From NCBI GenBank assembly GCA_036924285.1, contig JAYKYS010000009.1, positions 3,720,001-3,784,000 on the forward strand: DNA of 64,000 nucleotides, in the 5' to 3' direction. Both the position numbers and the translations under genes were made by a program. The stretch comes from Asterella californica. Taxonomy: Eukaryota > Streptophyta > Marchantiopsida > Marchantiales > Aytoniaceae. The notes beneath the pieces are model-generated. The model worked only from the letters and a program-made list of their open reading frames with translations, searched no databases and was not told the DNA's origin. This document shows, piece by piece, positions 1-11,986 of the stretch. Numbering within the stretch: position 1 is the first letter of the stretch; each line of letters starts with the position of its first letter.

Positions 1-532
1 TCCATCTCTCAAGAGGGACAGCATGCGTGACGACAGTAGCGAAGATGATCAAATATAGAGATATGCAGGAGGGACATCGCTTCATCTCCTTAGCCTTGGA
101 GAAATACAGATCGACAGCCTCGGAGTTCTACGTTTTAATTCAAGATTGTGTCAAAGCTTATCATGAGAGACGTCATGAGGTACCACTTTCTCTTTCTTTA
201 TGCACTATGTTTTTAGACAGCGAGTTTTCATTGCTCTACAGAGAGCTTTAGCAAGCGCGGTCCACATGAGAATAATTGCAATATGTGATGCTACTGCATG
301 TGCATCTGTTGTATGTAAGAGTTTTGATTTATCGATGTGTGATATTTTAAGAGTGATAGACGACTTTAGAACTACTGATAGCGGGGCTTAGCCATGATAT
401 TCTTCTTCCCTTTGAGCCGTTGGTTGCTTGGTCCTTCTGGTCTCTCTTTTTCTTGTATGGGTTGATGTGATCTTTTCATCTATTGATTATTCATTGTGTC
501 GCACAATTTTTTACTCCCTCAATCTCCCACAG
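1..532 (+). other. Window start; possible coding exon at about 27-180
   Basis: A short open stretch on the plus strand encodes a helical, charged peptide (ISLALEKYRS, then EFYVLIQDCVKAYHERR) and stops being protein-like at a possible GT donor near position 181 (CATGAG followed by gtacca). It could be an internal or terminal exon of a gene that starts outside the window. I do not recognise the family, and chance or a transposon remnant is equally possible. Positions 400-532 show nothing codable. Confidence 0.2.
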
Positions 533-581
533 GAACATTAGAGCTCCCTAAGTCCCTCGAAGTTGAGAATTTCTTTCTCAA
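533..581 (+). repeat. Left terminal inverted repeat of the 3.9 kb element
   Basis: Matches the reverse complement of 4431-4479 with about 4 mismatches in 49 bp. A minus-strand reading frame (538-846) ends inside it. Confidence 0.75.
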
Positions 582-846
582 TCTCTTCGGCAGGAGTTCT
601 GGTAGCAACTGCAGTCATAGTTGAAAACACTATGTTCGAGAGAAAACATGGCTGAACAGCGTTCGACGGAATAGAGTACAGTGTATAATGCAGAGCGGGT
701 GAGAAGAACGAGACAATCAAAATGAAGACTCGAGGATGTCGAGCAATGATCGGTCGCTCTAGAAAAGTGAGAGTCGATGGCCTCAGATACGTCGCTGAAA
801 TTTTACCAATTCTAGCCAAGTTGGTAAGTCCTTGTATCACGTTCAC

Positions 847-3552
847 TTTACTGTGAGTGCACAGATTTTCGTGTACCTACTGCTTTGTTGCACCAGCGGA
901 AGCTCTTGCTCAGTAGGTCACGAAACTCACAACGCTAACCTGCAAATCACAATCACAAGTTAGCGTTCATGCACCACTTACCTTAACTAAGTTTGATCCG
1001 GACCAGAGCAGGACCGTCTCCTTAATCATCAAGCTCAACATTCCTTAAGTCTCGACATAGATCTGATTATATCGGTCCCAGAACATGAGCAAGTCATAAC
1101 ATGACTTGGGACAGACTTCCCATAAAGTCCAGGATCTTTAACGGTGCCTCCAGCACACCTAGCAGTCAAACCGCTCGTGATGTCCGTCTGGATCCGGGCT
1201 CTAGAACGGTGGTCTAATCCGCCGTCTCGTTCCAGTAGTCTTACCCCAGCCCTTGGATTGTTCTTAAATCCAGACGTCCAAGTCTGGACCGGAACGCATC
1301 TTGGTATTAGCCCAGCCATCACCTCATGTCTCCAGAGTCCGTCCACCAAACCTTGGGGTCGGGTGACTCGTCTTGCCACACCTAGGCATCGAGCCCCCCT
1401 CATATATACTTCTGGGGATCGGAGGCCCCGCCCTCCTCTTTGATCTCTGAAAATTATACCACAACGTGATCACGAGATCGATCATAATTCTCAGCTAAAG
1501 GATCAGTTAAAGGAGTTCTGCATATCACTGGAAAGCTCTCGCTGAGACCTTCCCAATGGTACCTTACTCACCTCGAGATATTATATGGAGCACCGTCCAC
1601 GATCCAAAACGTTGCTTGAGCTCCAACACTTAGCAGTTTTTCTGAAAACTTGTGGTCCAGACCCAGACTCGAACCATGTGGTTCAGACCAGCATCCAAAC
1701 CACTGTCTGTCTGCGCTGGAGCCACGTCTCCATCTCGCATCTCGAACTCACGTCTCAGATTTATGTCTCAGATTTATGTCTCAAACTTATGTTTCGGTCC
1801 GTTTCTAGAGTTGCTCCCTAGGGTCAGCGTTTGTTTGGGGTTGTCATGGGGTAGGCCCTTATGTCTTAACCCAATGTTCCAACTTTGGTTCAGAGAACCA
1901 CTTAGGGTTCATCTGATCTTGACTTCCTGGCCAAGCCGTTAAGTCTTACTCGTAGCGTTCACAACCTAGCACAAGTCCACTAGGATTCTATTGTTCGCGT
2001 CTGTGTCTAATCTTGAGACTGAGGGTCGCGATAACAGAATTTCTGTGAAGTAGTTCTCTGATGTGAGATCAACAGTTTACCACTTTCCACTGAAGGGTTT
2101 ACTTACGATGCAATTTCTTTTCCTTGACAAACCCAGGAGAGCAGAGCGTGTATTTCTTTCAATCTCCCAGAACTCAGGAAATTGAAGTCAAGACCATTCT
2201 ATCATCGATTCTATAAACCACGAAACCCAACAGTACTTGTGAGAGAAGTTTACATCCATAGCTAGGTAGTAACTATTACAAACCTTTCAACGCCTTAATT
2301 AAACCTGAAGAGCAAGTTTAATCTTGATATCATTTTGTGGTCGAGTCTGTTTGGAACTTCTTTTAGCACGTGTTCAAGTAGACAGAAAGTTGTAGTGGCC
2401 AACAGCTGCTTCTGCTTCTCCTCTCACTCTGCTTACAGCATTATTACACTTTCAGTTGAAACGCTTATAATACGTAGTTGCGTTCAGTCTTCCGATATGT
2501 ACTAGTCAAATATCAACACTTTGTTGAGACATGTTTGCTGCAGCTATATGCAACTCACTCATGCATAAGTTAAAGGCCCCTTTGAGTTTATTAACTCATG
2601 AGCCACAAACCGAATAATTGAAAGACTTAGAGGGATGAGAAAGGAAGCCTACAACTGCAAGACGAGTTTTTGTGAAAGCGGCTTGAAACAGAAAAATGGA
2701 TGATTTGCAATAATGAGGTTCCTTCTTGACCAGAGTGTGATAACGCAAACAACACTGACATATGCATCATCGAAGAAGCCACATCCACTATATCTTATAC
2801 GACTTCTTAGATTTGAGAAACTTATTGATGGGCGAGAGAGAGAAGGTGTTGAAAATAAGCGAACAAAATCAGCTTCCAGATTTTGTTAGCCTGATAACCA
2901 GGACTGATCTGAGTCCACAACTCAAAGTTTCTGACACTTGCCTGCCTCATAGGTGAAGACGAAAGTCGACGAATTCTACCCACAAGCAATTTAAAGGCTG
3001 TGACGGATAAGTCTACTTATCATCTTGGAAGAAAAGCAAAGATCTGGTCGAAACTTCGCAAAACAAATTTAAATCATGTTCACGCTGCCGCCTCCAAGGT
3101 TAAGATGAGGTCAGTGCCAAGAGACAAGCTTCAATGCAGCGTACCTACATTCGAATAGAATCCATTCGTAAACTGTTCATAGAAATCTCATGTTCGATTA
3201 ACTGCACAGTTTTATTGTCAATAACAAGAAGTGGTACAGAAAAAATCTACTGTATAGACAAAATAACCTCTAAGCCGTTGTGCATCCTGTTGTCCCTGAT
3301 TGATACAGTAGTATATACGCAAATTCTCAAGCTGAAATTTTAGCTTCACATACAACTCTTACTATACATACTACAACTTTCTCAACTTAGCTAGCGCCAC
3401 CACCCAATCGTCAACCGCGTCTTTGACTTATCTCTGTAAGTCCAGAACACTAGACAACTCTTTCATCATCTGATCGATCATATCTTGACTTTCTGCTGCT
3501 TTTTCTTAGAGAGAAATAGCTCGTCGATATAGAAGACGGATTGCTTCTTCAA
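847..3552. other. Interior of the 3.9 kb element, no gene seen
   Basis: No supported coding region. A small stem occurs near 938-967, where AACGCTAACC is answered by AGTTAGCGTT. The part at about 980-2000 is richer in GC than its surroundings and contains a TATATA box-like stretch at about 1402-1407 followed by a GC-rich run, which would suit a nested LTR or promoter. I could not find the partner LTR. A short direct repeat of CTCAGATTTATGT occurs near 1755-1780. Confidence 0.3.
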
Positions 3553-4314
3553 CTACAGGTCTCTCGCCTCCATGAATAGTTCTAGAACTAGGATAAAACA
3601 TATAGTGGCAAGACCAGACACCATATCCTCTACAACGTCTTGGAATTCTTTTGTTCTCTCAATCTCAAAGACTGTAAAACAATTGTGTTTAGCATTCAAA
3701 TCAATTTTAAATCGCCAGTTCTCGTCGCATACTTCATTCAAATGCGCTTCCTGATTAGCACATGACAATTTCTCGAACTCCTCGGCAGCCATCCCTATCA
3801 GTTTTTCCCTTGCACTCCAAACTATGCATGACGGTAATACTTCCTTGGGTCGATGAGGAACAGAGTGATCAGTTAGTGCCGAGGAGTTCTTTGCTGTCCA
3901 CATGAATGTCACGTTCCACATTCTCCCGAATCTATCGATTGACTAAAGCTTAACACCTTCCGCACTGAAGAGCTACTGCTTACTTGAGGCTCGAGAACAC
4001 GCTTGCTGCAACCATTCCACCCACATGCTAAATATGACAACGACTGATCTCTGCTATTCTTCACTAAACGCTGAATCTTTTCTTCAACCCACATCCACGG
4101 AATGTCACAGCAGCACTCTTCGAATTCTGCAAGGGAACACATCTTCCCGACGTGTACATGCATCGATGTGTCTCAACAGCAAGAAATCCTTAGTTGTTTT
4201 ATTTTCTGTTCTTCGCGCACAACCAGCTATGTACCCCTTAAACTTACAAATGCGGCAGAAATATGTGACAGAACTCTCTCGCCCGTCACATCTCATGTGA
4301 AAAAGAATATGCAT
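3553..4314 (-). pseudogene. Broken minus-strand coding remnant, possibly transposase with a C2HC-like finger
   Basis: Three overlapping minus-strand frames (3553-3921, 3909-4163 and 4105-4314) have protein-like composition but are offset from one another, so they need frameshifts or introns to join. The frame at 4105-4314 contains CRICKFKGYIAGC and, about 18 residues later, RHIDACTR, which together resemble a spaced Cys/His zinc-binding finger of the kind found at the N-terminus of some transposases. The frame at 3909-4163 adds two cysteine-containing stretches (EECCCDIPW and LACGWNGC). Position just inside the right inverted repeat supports an origin in the element. I do not recognise a catalytic core. 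Confidence 0.3.
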
Positions 4315-4430
4315 ACTGCCATATGCATATTGAAGTATCCCTGACGGCGCCCGTGCAGTTTTATGCGAATTGTGATTTCATCAAAATAGGTTCTACCGGG
4401 ATGTAAAACTGCATGTTACGGATCAAAGGA

Positions 4431-4479
4431 CTGAGCAAGAAATTCTCAACTTCGAGAGAATTAGGGAGCTCTAATGTTC
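4431..4479 (-). repeat. Right terminal inverted repeat of the 3.9 kb element
   Basis: Reverse-complement partner of 533-581; see that entry. Confidence 0.75.
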
Positions 4480-4789
4480 GTGCGGAGGACTGAAAGAATA
4501 AAAAGCTGTTGCGTCGCGTTCATTTCTAATGAACTCTAGTGTGATGTCGGTTGGATTAACACTCACGAGTCGCGAACCGTAGATACTGTCAAAGACACTC
4601 GATGAAGTTGCTTGGTCAGTGGATAACCGTTACACATCTCGGATGTAAGAGCGTGTCTCCTCGGACTCCTCCAATTCAAATTTGAGCTTCACGTGGACCT
4701 TCTCTGAGATAGATTCATGCAGGGAATGTTTTTCTTATTCACGGGGGTCTCATAGACTCACCCTTTCCCGCGTAGAAAAAGTACCTGAG

Positions 4790-4860
4790 AATGTTTTTCA
4801 TTTTTTACATCCATTTTCTGGATGTAAGAAACAAAAACGGATGTAGAAAATGAAAACATT
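4790..4860. repeat. Imperfect hairpin with nested inner stem
   Basis: The arm at 4790-4812 pairs with 4839-4860 with one gap and about one mismatch. Inside it TTACATCC (4805-4812) can instead pair with GGATGTAA (4820-4827), so two competing folds are possible. It lies in sequence with no gene (4480-5290). Confidence 0.6.
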
Positions 4861-5290
4861 TAGCAAGCAAAATCTAGGATGAGCCAATACGAAGGTGAAG
4901 CATGATTGGCACCAGCATCATATTACGAAGAATAATGCGCATAGCACTCAACGGCACGTCACGAGAAACACCAAAGAGTGCAAGGTTCATAGATGTAAGA
5001 GTACGCAGCACACTGTAACCGCTTACGGGGTGGCTGAGAACAGTAGCAGTATGCAATTTTACGCCCATGGTGTGGGAGACAAGGTGATGTATTATGGTGG
5101 GAGGTTTGCCCGCCTAGAAAAGAAAAGAAAACACGAGAATGATTATAGGTGAGTGAGATTCGTACTACCGTATTGTCAGGACATTTCACTCTTTGAATAA
5201 ATAGTTAGTGAAAATCACAAATCTTTTTCTCATTGTAGATGAAAGAGTTGAATGGAATGAATTTTCAAGAAGCAACTAAAAGTCTAATTT

Positions 5291-5386
5291 CTTTTGCATA
5301 GTTATCTCATGATGTAGGAGGTAACTATGCAAAAGTTTAATTTATTACCTAATTATTCTGTTAGAAAAGATTAAATAATAAATTAA
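5291..5386 (+). repeat. Double-hairpin element, copy a
   Basis: Hairpin 1 has arms 5291-5305 and 5321-5335 (CTTTTGCATAGTTA paired with TAACTATGCAAAAG). Directly after it hairpin 2 has arms at about 5338-5352 and 5371-5385, based on TTTAATTTATTA and its complement. The same two-stem arrangement recurs at about 11881, 39884, 53750, 54683, 55017 and 55334. Confidence 0.6.
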
Positions 5387-5429
5387 TTTTTTGATAAAAT
5401 GTTATCTCGTGATTATCAGTATCTGCATA

Positions 5430-8400
5430 CGTACTTAGAGGACACACCAGACTAAACAAGACTACACGAGAATGCCGTTCCCTGCCTATTCTGTCAACTA
5501 CTGTCTACACTTCCGTGCTCCCCTCTTGAGTGCGGATATATAGAGCCTACTATGCGCCCGTGTGTGTTTTCTAACTAAATATCAATCTCAGATCTTATGT
5601 TGCTGTCTGACCATGGGCTGAAAACAACCAAACAAACTGCCTCTAGTCATAGGAGGGGACTCCCTCGAATCACAACCACAGCCTAAAGGATGAAAAAGGG
5701 TCCACTGTCAGATGACCACCTCCTCTTGGACTTTCGATTCCTCTAAGTTTGAAAAATCATCTTTATTCCTACTATAACTAACTCTGTCACATGGACATTA
5801 TTCTAAAAATATAAAAAAGAGTTATAAAGCTAAAAATAGTTAACTCCGATTCTCTGAAAATCAGCGGGGTATAAAAGACTTGGACCTAACTAATTTTCCT
5901 ATATATTCATGGTCACCAAGTGGGATATCCATGGCACTCGCACTTGCATGTGTATCTAATTGGGCTTCTGGTACCATATGTAGCATGGCTGATGGCATTC
6001 TTCTCAATGACAGCCATGTGTTTATATGTACTTGATCCGAGAGACGGAAGATGACTTTGGGAACCCGTACTCCGCTTCGCTTATGAGCTCTTCTGCACGA
6101 CCTGATCGCTACTTACAGTTGTGGTGATCTCATGGGGGTCAGAGATAGACATTATCTCCACTTTGAATACTTGAGAAGTTGTCTCCTCTTCTTGTCTTCT
6201 GGAGCTTTTTCTCGTGCCTTCTTCAAATCTAATGTTGTTACCACCAGGTGAACAGCTAGGTCAAATTCCTCCTTATCTGGATCTTCAACATGAGAAGGTC
6301 CTAGGTGTCCGAAGACATTACTATAGAGATGAGAACTGAGAGAAGACTGTAGAGTATCTTCAAACTTTCAATCTGTCAATCCAAGTATCTGAACATGTTG
6401 TCCTTACATTCTAACAACATGTCCTTGGAGACAACATCCCAAGTTCGAGCTAAGGTCAGAAGCTTCCTCCCTGCTATGAAGTTGAACTTCTTCCTTAGAA
6501 CTTCTCCCGTCTGTATCATGATCTCCTTGATTAGGTGTTCTGCTTCCATACGCTGTTTCTTTTCTTTGGCAGTCTTGGCTTCTACAACTTCCCGCTGGGC
6601 ACTCCAAGTCTTCTTCTCGACCACTAGGTCAATTAGTTTGTCTTTGATCTTCAACATTTCTTGCTCCTTCTGCTGAAGCCGCACTTGTAACTCCTCGTGG
6701 GTCTTCCGGAGATGAACCATCTCTTTAACAAAAGCGAAAGCTTCCGTCTTATACTTGTTGGCTAACTTCTCAGTAGCACGGAGGTTGGATTCTAGAGCTT
6801 CCACCCTCTGTGTATGAGCTTCTTCCATTAGATCAGAATCCGAAGACCAAATCCGGGCTGAAGAGGTTTCTCTTAGGCTCTAGCCCGCTTCTCCATGCTC
6901 TCTATGGCTGACTAGATCTCAACGCTGAAGAAGACACTGAACTCCTCCAGTCTTCTCCACATGGAAGCCAAGTTCATGCTGACATTCTGATCCGCGGAAG
7001 CTTCTCTATCTTCTTGAGGTTCCTCGACTTCTTCCACCATGGCTGTTCTCCGTTTCTGTGCTCGAGAAGACGTCACTCGCAATGTCTTTCTCGGTGGGAG
7101 GTCTCTTTTCACAGCAGAGCCATGCTGCTTGTCTTCCTGATGTTCTGCCTCCTTCTCTACATAGTTATCTACCGCAGTTGAGACATCTATCCAGTTTTTG
7201 TCCTCTAGAGTCTTCAGAAGACTCAATGAGGTCTTAAGAACCGATTTTCTGGTGGACCTAGTGCCGAGAGTGTCTTTTTGAGACTCTAACTCAGATCCGA
7301 AGTGGTGGTGGAATAAGAAGTGCTTGTCCTAGGAACACTCCTAGGTCGCATCCTCCTCGGTGGTGACGCGTCTTCTGTACCACAAGAATCACTTGTCTGG
7401 CAAGTGATCTTCTTCGATGTTGTGTCTGATCCTCTCTTAGGCACTGAAATTGGAGGGAAAGACATAGTAACCGTCGTGCCCTCCTCCTCTGAAGTCTCCT
7501 CCTTCACTTCTTCTTGTCTCACTGGTCCATACTTGGTCAACTGAACCTCCTTCAAGTCTCCTTGGGACACATACAAGTAGTAGAAGAAGGGGATGAGGTG
7601 CCCTCCTGCTGGGATGCTCAAATAAACTAACTCTGTATGTACATAGGCATGGAAGAAAGTGCCTCAATTAATAACTTCTCTTGTCCAGACAGCTTCCAAT
7701 AAATCCACATGCTGATCTCTTAAGTATATGACCTTCTGAGCTTTCCTCTTGGGAAAGAGGTGAAGATAAAGCTTCCTCAGAATCACTTTTTCGGCTCTCA
7801 GTAGGCTTCCACCTTCCAACTATTCCTTTCTCGTCTATCTTCCAGGAAGAGATAAGTAGTACTCCCGAAAACATATCATTTTCCTGAAATGATCAGAAGA
7901 ATTTTATCCTTCTCCAACTCGTAACTCTTGTTCTCATATTCGAGTCAATAGAATGCTCTCCTACATCACGCCACCGTCCATAGTGCTGATCTTCCTCTAA
8001 CCACTCATGTCTTGGCAGGTTTCGAGAAGATAAGGATGTCCAAACCTCTTCTAACAAACCCTGGTCGGCAAGATTTCAATTCCAAGTGAAGAAATCGAGG
8101 TCCAACTCCTTGATTAAGGGTTTTTTACGTTCAGCTCCGCTTACTGTGAGTGTAAGGCTCAATCCTTACCAGACGCTCATAGTTCGGTGGTCACTCTCAG
8201 AAGACGAGTTCAATCTTCCAGAAGACAACTATTCCATCTTTCAGAATTCTAAGAGACAAGTGCATCACGTCTTCTAATCTATATCTATGCAATTCTAACT
8301 AAGAAGACAATCCATCTTGCAATTCATCCCACTTCCTAGCAGAAGACGAAGAAGTACTCGAGAAGAGAGTCCTACGAAACAATCAGAAGAAGTTTGAGGA

Positions 8401-9910
8401 CTCTTGCGGTGACAGTGACCTCCAAGAATACTTCCGGGACAGCTTCTGGGTAAATGATATCTTCAGAAGATTTCTCACATCTAGGCTTCCTATCACTGGT
8501 TTCATCTGCCTTCTAGCTCCTTGCACGCAATTCTATCCTCACAACTGACATTGAACATTCGTACTCTACTTTTTGACTCCTCATCCTGCATACACTCTCA
8601 GAAGAAGCTTGTTGCGTAACTAGAGGATATGACCTTTGACATTGCTCTCTAGATTTTGCCTGCAGGATTCCTCACAATTCTCATCTAAGATTGGAAAGAA
8701 GAAGGAACAGGCTACTATGGGTCAGCTAGAAGAGACCCGTGAAGGACCTTCACATCTTTTCACACATTCTGCCAGCCTTTCCAGTCTTCTAGCTCTCTAA
8801 GAAGTTGTGAATTTGAGAAGCAAGATGCTTGGGAGGCACTAGCTTGAATCCCAATTTCTTGCTTCTCGAAATAATTACCAACTCATAGTTTCAGTCTGGA
8901 TTCACATCAAGATTCTCGCAAGTCAATTCAAATCAAATCCATACCACTTGATGTGAATTCAAAATTCAGCTTCTGGAAATGTCCAGATATTAAAACAAGT
9001 CTTCTGTCCATGGATTCTGGAGACATAAGCACAATGAGGTAGGGAAGTGGATGGAAAGAAACAAAGAGTTTTAGGGATAGAGGGAGGGACATCAAATTCA
9101 ATTTCGGGGAGTGAGATTTGGAAGAAGGCTGTCAGAAATTGAACAACGCTTCCGCCTGTAATCCACTTAGAGGAAATTTCATGGAAGAGGAAGGTAGTAG
9201 GTAAGCTTCCTAGGAAAGAAGCGAGAAGAACCTCGGAATGTGGTGACGTGGATGCATTGCGCTTCTTCTGTGTCTCCAAATGTCTCCTGTGCACGTTCAG
9301 ATGTGAGTGCTTCGATTGCTGCCAACTCACGAGCGACTTCTCTTTGCTAAGAACATACATTCGTGTAATACTTCGAGTTCTCTTGCTGTTGTAAGACGAT
9401 CTTCCTCACAATCTCCCACTGCAATTCCTCTACGTGCACCTCTGATGTCTTCCTCGATGTAGGTTTGAAATTGGGTAGGAGAAAGGAACAAAAGACATGA
9501 CGCTTCCGCGTCTCTTCTCTGATTTGGTAGTTTTCTTGTCTACTTCCCAGCTGCCCGTGTTTTAGGTAAGTGCCCTGTCAGCCCTGGCCCTACCTACTGC
9601 TTAGGTGGCTGCCTTTTAGGTCCACCAACCACCTACTGTGTCATCCAGTTGGTAACTAGGTTGATGTCTCCCGTAGTTACAGTCACGGTCCTTCTCCCGA
9701 AGATTCGCATTGTGTCTTCCAGAAGACGTCTTTCAGGAAGATGCTCGTCTTCCAACTTCCGAAAGAAGTCGACTTCTTCTCAAAAATTTATCTTAAGTTC
9801 ATCTTCCTGCTAAGCATGAATAAACTTAAGTAACAAGGTTAATTCAATTATATATACACGACGTTAACTTATAAATTTTGAAAATATCTCAAAATTTGCA
9901 AACTATAGGC
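5430..9910 (-). mobile_element. Copy A of an unidentified GAAGAC-rich repeated element (degraded)
   Basis: Collinear with the segment at about 18280-24110 over coding and non-coding parts. Matching landmarks include ACGAGAATGCCGTTCCCTG at about 5470 against 19260, TCATGGGGGTC at about 6130 against 20035, the coiled-coil coding block, and the leader that ends near GGCACCACA (9909 and 24105). Coding runs on the minus strand, so the 5' end is at the high coordinate. I found no LTRs, terminal inverted repeats or reverse transcriptase, so the mobility class is unknown. It may equally be a segmentally duplicated gene. Confidence 0.5.
6376..8110 (-). pseudogene. Frameshifted copy of the unknown coiled-coil protein
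   Basis: Three minus-strand frames align in order with the more intact copy at 19764-22055. Positions 7286-7621 carry PAGGHLIPFFYYLYVSQGDL and, later, RSVPRTS. Positions 6912-7226 carry LPPRKTLRVTSSRAQKRR. Positions 6376-6828 carry a heptad-rich coiled coil and then LRKKFNFIAGRKLLTLAR. The frames are offset by non-multiples of three, so at least two indels have broken the gene, and the N-terminal part (about 7700-8110) has further stops. Where the other copy has stop codons at 20514 and 21855, this copy has glutamate and, probably, tryptophan. I do not know the function. Confidence 0.55.
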
Positions 9911-11035
9911 ACCACAGGCTTGACACTTATATCTTTTTTTGATAACAGCAAACGAGCAAAAGTTCTCAGAAGTTGATCTTGCATGCATATTATTCAAGAA
10001 ATTGTCTTTCTAGTGGATGGTTCACTATATTATCCATTAATTTCTTATGTTAAGCGAAAATATACACAAATAGAATATAATGTGAGTGAAATTAAAAGCA
10101 ATCATAATTAATATTTTGCTCAAGGGTTAATCGAATTGTTAATCGAATTACACTACAATACATCTTTCTCTAGAGGTCAATTTTATCTCCAAGTGTGTGA
10201 AATTATCATAAATTTTGGTCAGTTTCAAATCATAAACTACGGATATATTGAATAACTAAAATGATCAAGATATCAATCAAATAGATCGGGTAGAACGAAC
10301 TACTCGAAAATGATAAAATGGATCTCAAAGATAATTTCTTTATGAAATTTACAAATAACTTATGACGGAGGGTATTTAAACTATACTCTATGTCAGAGTA
10401 TCCAGTATTATAATTATCCTTTACCTTTTGACTACATTATTATTCAAGTTTATAAAACCAGATAGTGATACTACTGGTTTGTGAAGAATACTCTAAAGAT
10501 GATTAGAAATATAATTTGGTCTACATGTTTAGTTTATATTTAAAACATCCAAAAAATGTTCGAGTTACAGAGCCCAGAATATGAAAAAGTTCACAGATAC
10601 CATATACCAATGCCCGATACTTCACATAGTTTCATGAATCTGGATGCAACCAATAAGAGATTGAAACATTATTTGCTGTGATTAGGATGCAACGCAGTAA
10701 CAACTGGGAACCACGTACATCAGCAACCGTAAAACGTCATGCCAACCGCGTGCGGCCTTCAACAAAGTGCGCGTCTCGCGACGAAGGTGCAATACAGCGA
10801 GACGCAGGAGCGCTTTTCGCACTTTGCACCTCTGTCTGACACTATTCCACAGTCTCCACTTCAGTGACTTCAGCTCACTTTGTAAGTAGTGTTTTTGTGA
10901 GCAATGACAGTGATGAACACTTGAAAATTGGTGTCAGTTGGAATGTCCCCATCTGCTCATGGAAGTCAGTCTTCTTGGTTCAAAGCAACGAATCCAGAAG
11001 TTTGGTTGATGACATCCCAATAGATTTGTTGTGCT
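9911..11035. other. AT-rich intergenic stretch with one GC-rich hairpin
   Basis: No gene seen. At 10764-10825 there is a nested inverted repeat in a small GC-rich island: AAAGTGCG (10764-10771) faces CGCACTTT (10818-10825), and inside these GCGTCTCGC (10771-10779) faces GCGAGACGC (10797-10805). The rest is AT-rich without recognisable signals. Confidence 0.5.
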
Positions 11036-11596
11036 TGCTAACTTTATCACACCCATGATTGACTACCGAAAGTAAACTAATCATTTTTTCATTTTGTTTA
11101 TCATTTCACTACCTTTTATCGTGACTCTGAAGTACTCTGGACGTTCAACTTCAAAATTTCAGAAAGCGAATTCACATGTGTGTAGTAGGGGTGGTAATAA
11201 TAAGCGGGAGCTCCAGACTACACGTAATTTCAGTTTGGCGAATAGGGTTGGGTGGAAAACTCAGAGGTTCTCTCATTTTCAGAGATGGGTTGTGGCTTGG
11301 TCCTTTTGAGTTTCAAGTTTGTAGTTTGGCTCGGAGGTCCACTTGCAATAACGAAAATGTCAAAAACTTCACTATATGCAGTTTAAAAATTGCAGGTGTG
11401 AATGAGCTCTAAATATTTTTGCCACTCAAAGTGTTTTTAACAATAGGGTACATGTCAGACGGTTCACACTCGAAAAGCTGATGTATACAGTCTGACATGT
11501 CATTAACATGATAAAGTGATTGGTTCTACAGTCGATAACCAGTCAATGGTGTGATCAAACACAACAAACTTACTGGAGGTGCAATCAAGCAAATTT
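11036..11596 (+). mobile_element. Small inverted-end element, diverged copy
   Basis: Shares with 37752-38123 an opening block (CTTTATCACACCC with TGATTG and CTACC), a middle block around AAGTGA, and the end block GGTGTGATCAAACACAAC followed by TCAAGCAAATTT. About 200 bp of unrelated or strongly diverged sequence lies inside it. It is probably a deletion-derivative DNA transposon (MITE). Confidence 0.45.
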
Positions 11597-11880
11597 TGGT
11601 TATAAATCTAATCCTTTTTTATTATTAAGTGTTGGATTTTGGTATATATAGGCCGATGATTCTGAAGTTTATAGATTATGTCCTTAAGATACAAATTCCA
11701 ATGTACAGAAATGTCAAGTATGAAAAAAGATTCATGCATAAAACCATCATCTTATGTTCTTAGTCTAGATATATCCATCACTATTGTAATTCATCTTTCT
11801 TTCGTACACTAGTGTATCCCCAGTTAAAAATGCGGAGATCAGATATTTATTAGTGGACATTATACCACTTAAATGATGTT

Positions 11881-11986
11881 GCATGCATATTTCATCTCTT
11901 CCAAGTTTGGATGAGAAGAATATGCAAAGAGTTTTAATTTATGTTTTAACCCTTGCTCTTGGAAGGGTTAGGTTATAAATTGAAGC
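11881..11986 (+). repeat. Double-hairpin element, copy b
   Basis: Hairpin 1 runs from GCATGCATATTTCATCTC to GAGAAGAATATGC. Hairpin 2 follows with TTAACCCTT opposite AAGGGTTA inside AATTTAT/ATAAATT flanks. It has the same layout as the copies at 54683 and 55334. Confidence 0.55.

Larger units (their letters stand above)
533..4479. mobile_element. 3.9 kb DNA-transposon-like segment with 49-bp terminal inverted repeats
   Basis: The two ends are near-perfect inverted repeats. Reading inward, both begin GAACATTAGAGCTCCCTAA and continue to TCGAAGTTGAGAATTTCTT, with about 4 mismatches in 49 bp. The interior holds only broken reading frames, the better ones on the minus strand near the right end. 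I found no clear target-site duplication next to the repeats. Weaker similarity continues about 12 bp further out on both sides, so the true ends may lie slightly outside these coordinates. The superfamily is undetermined; the long repeats would suit a Mutator-like or similar cut-and-paste element. Confidence is high for the inverted repeats and moderate for calling it a transposon. Confidence 0.6.

Noticed and set aside
1035..1443. Overlapping open frames of about 100-120 codons on both strands
   Set aside because: Equal openness on both strands in a locally GC-richer stretch, with no conserved motif and a location in a probable LTR-like or transposon interior.
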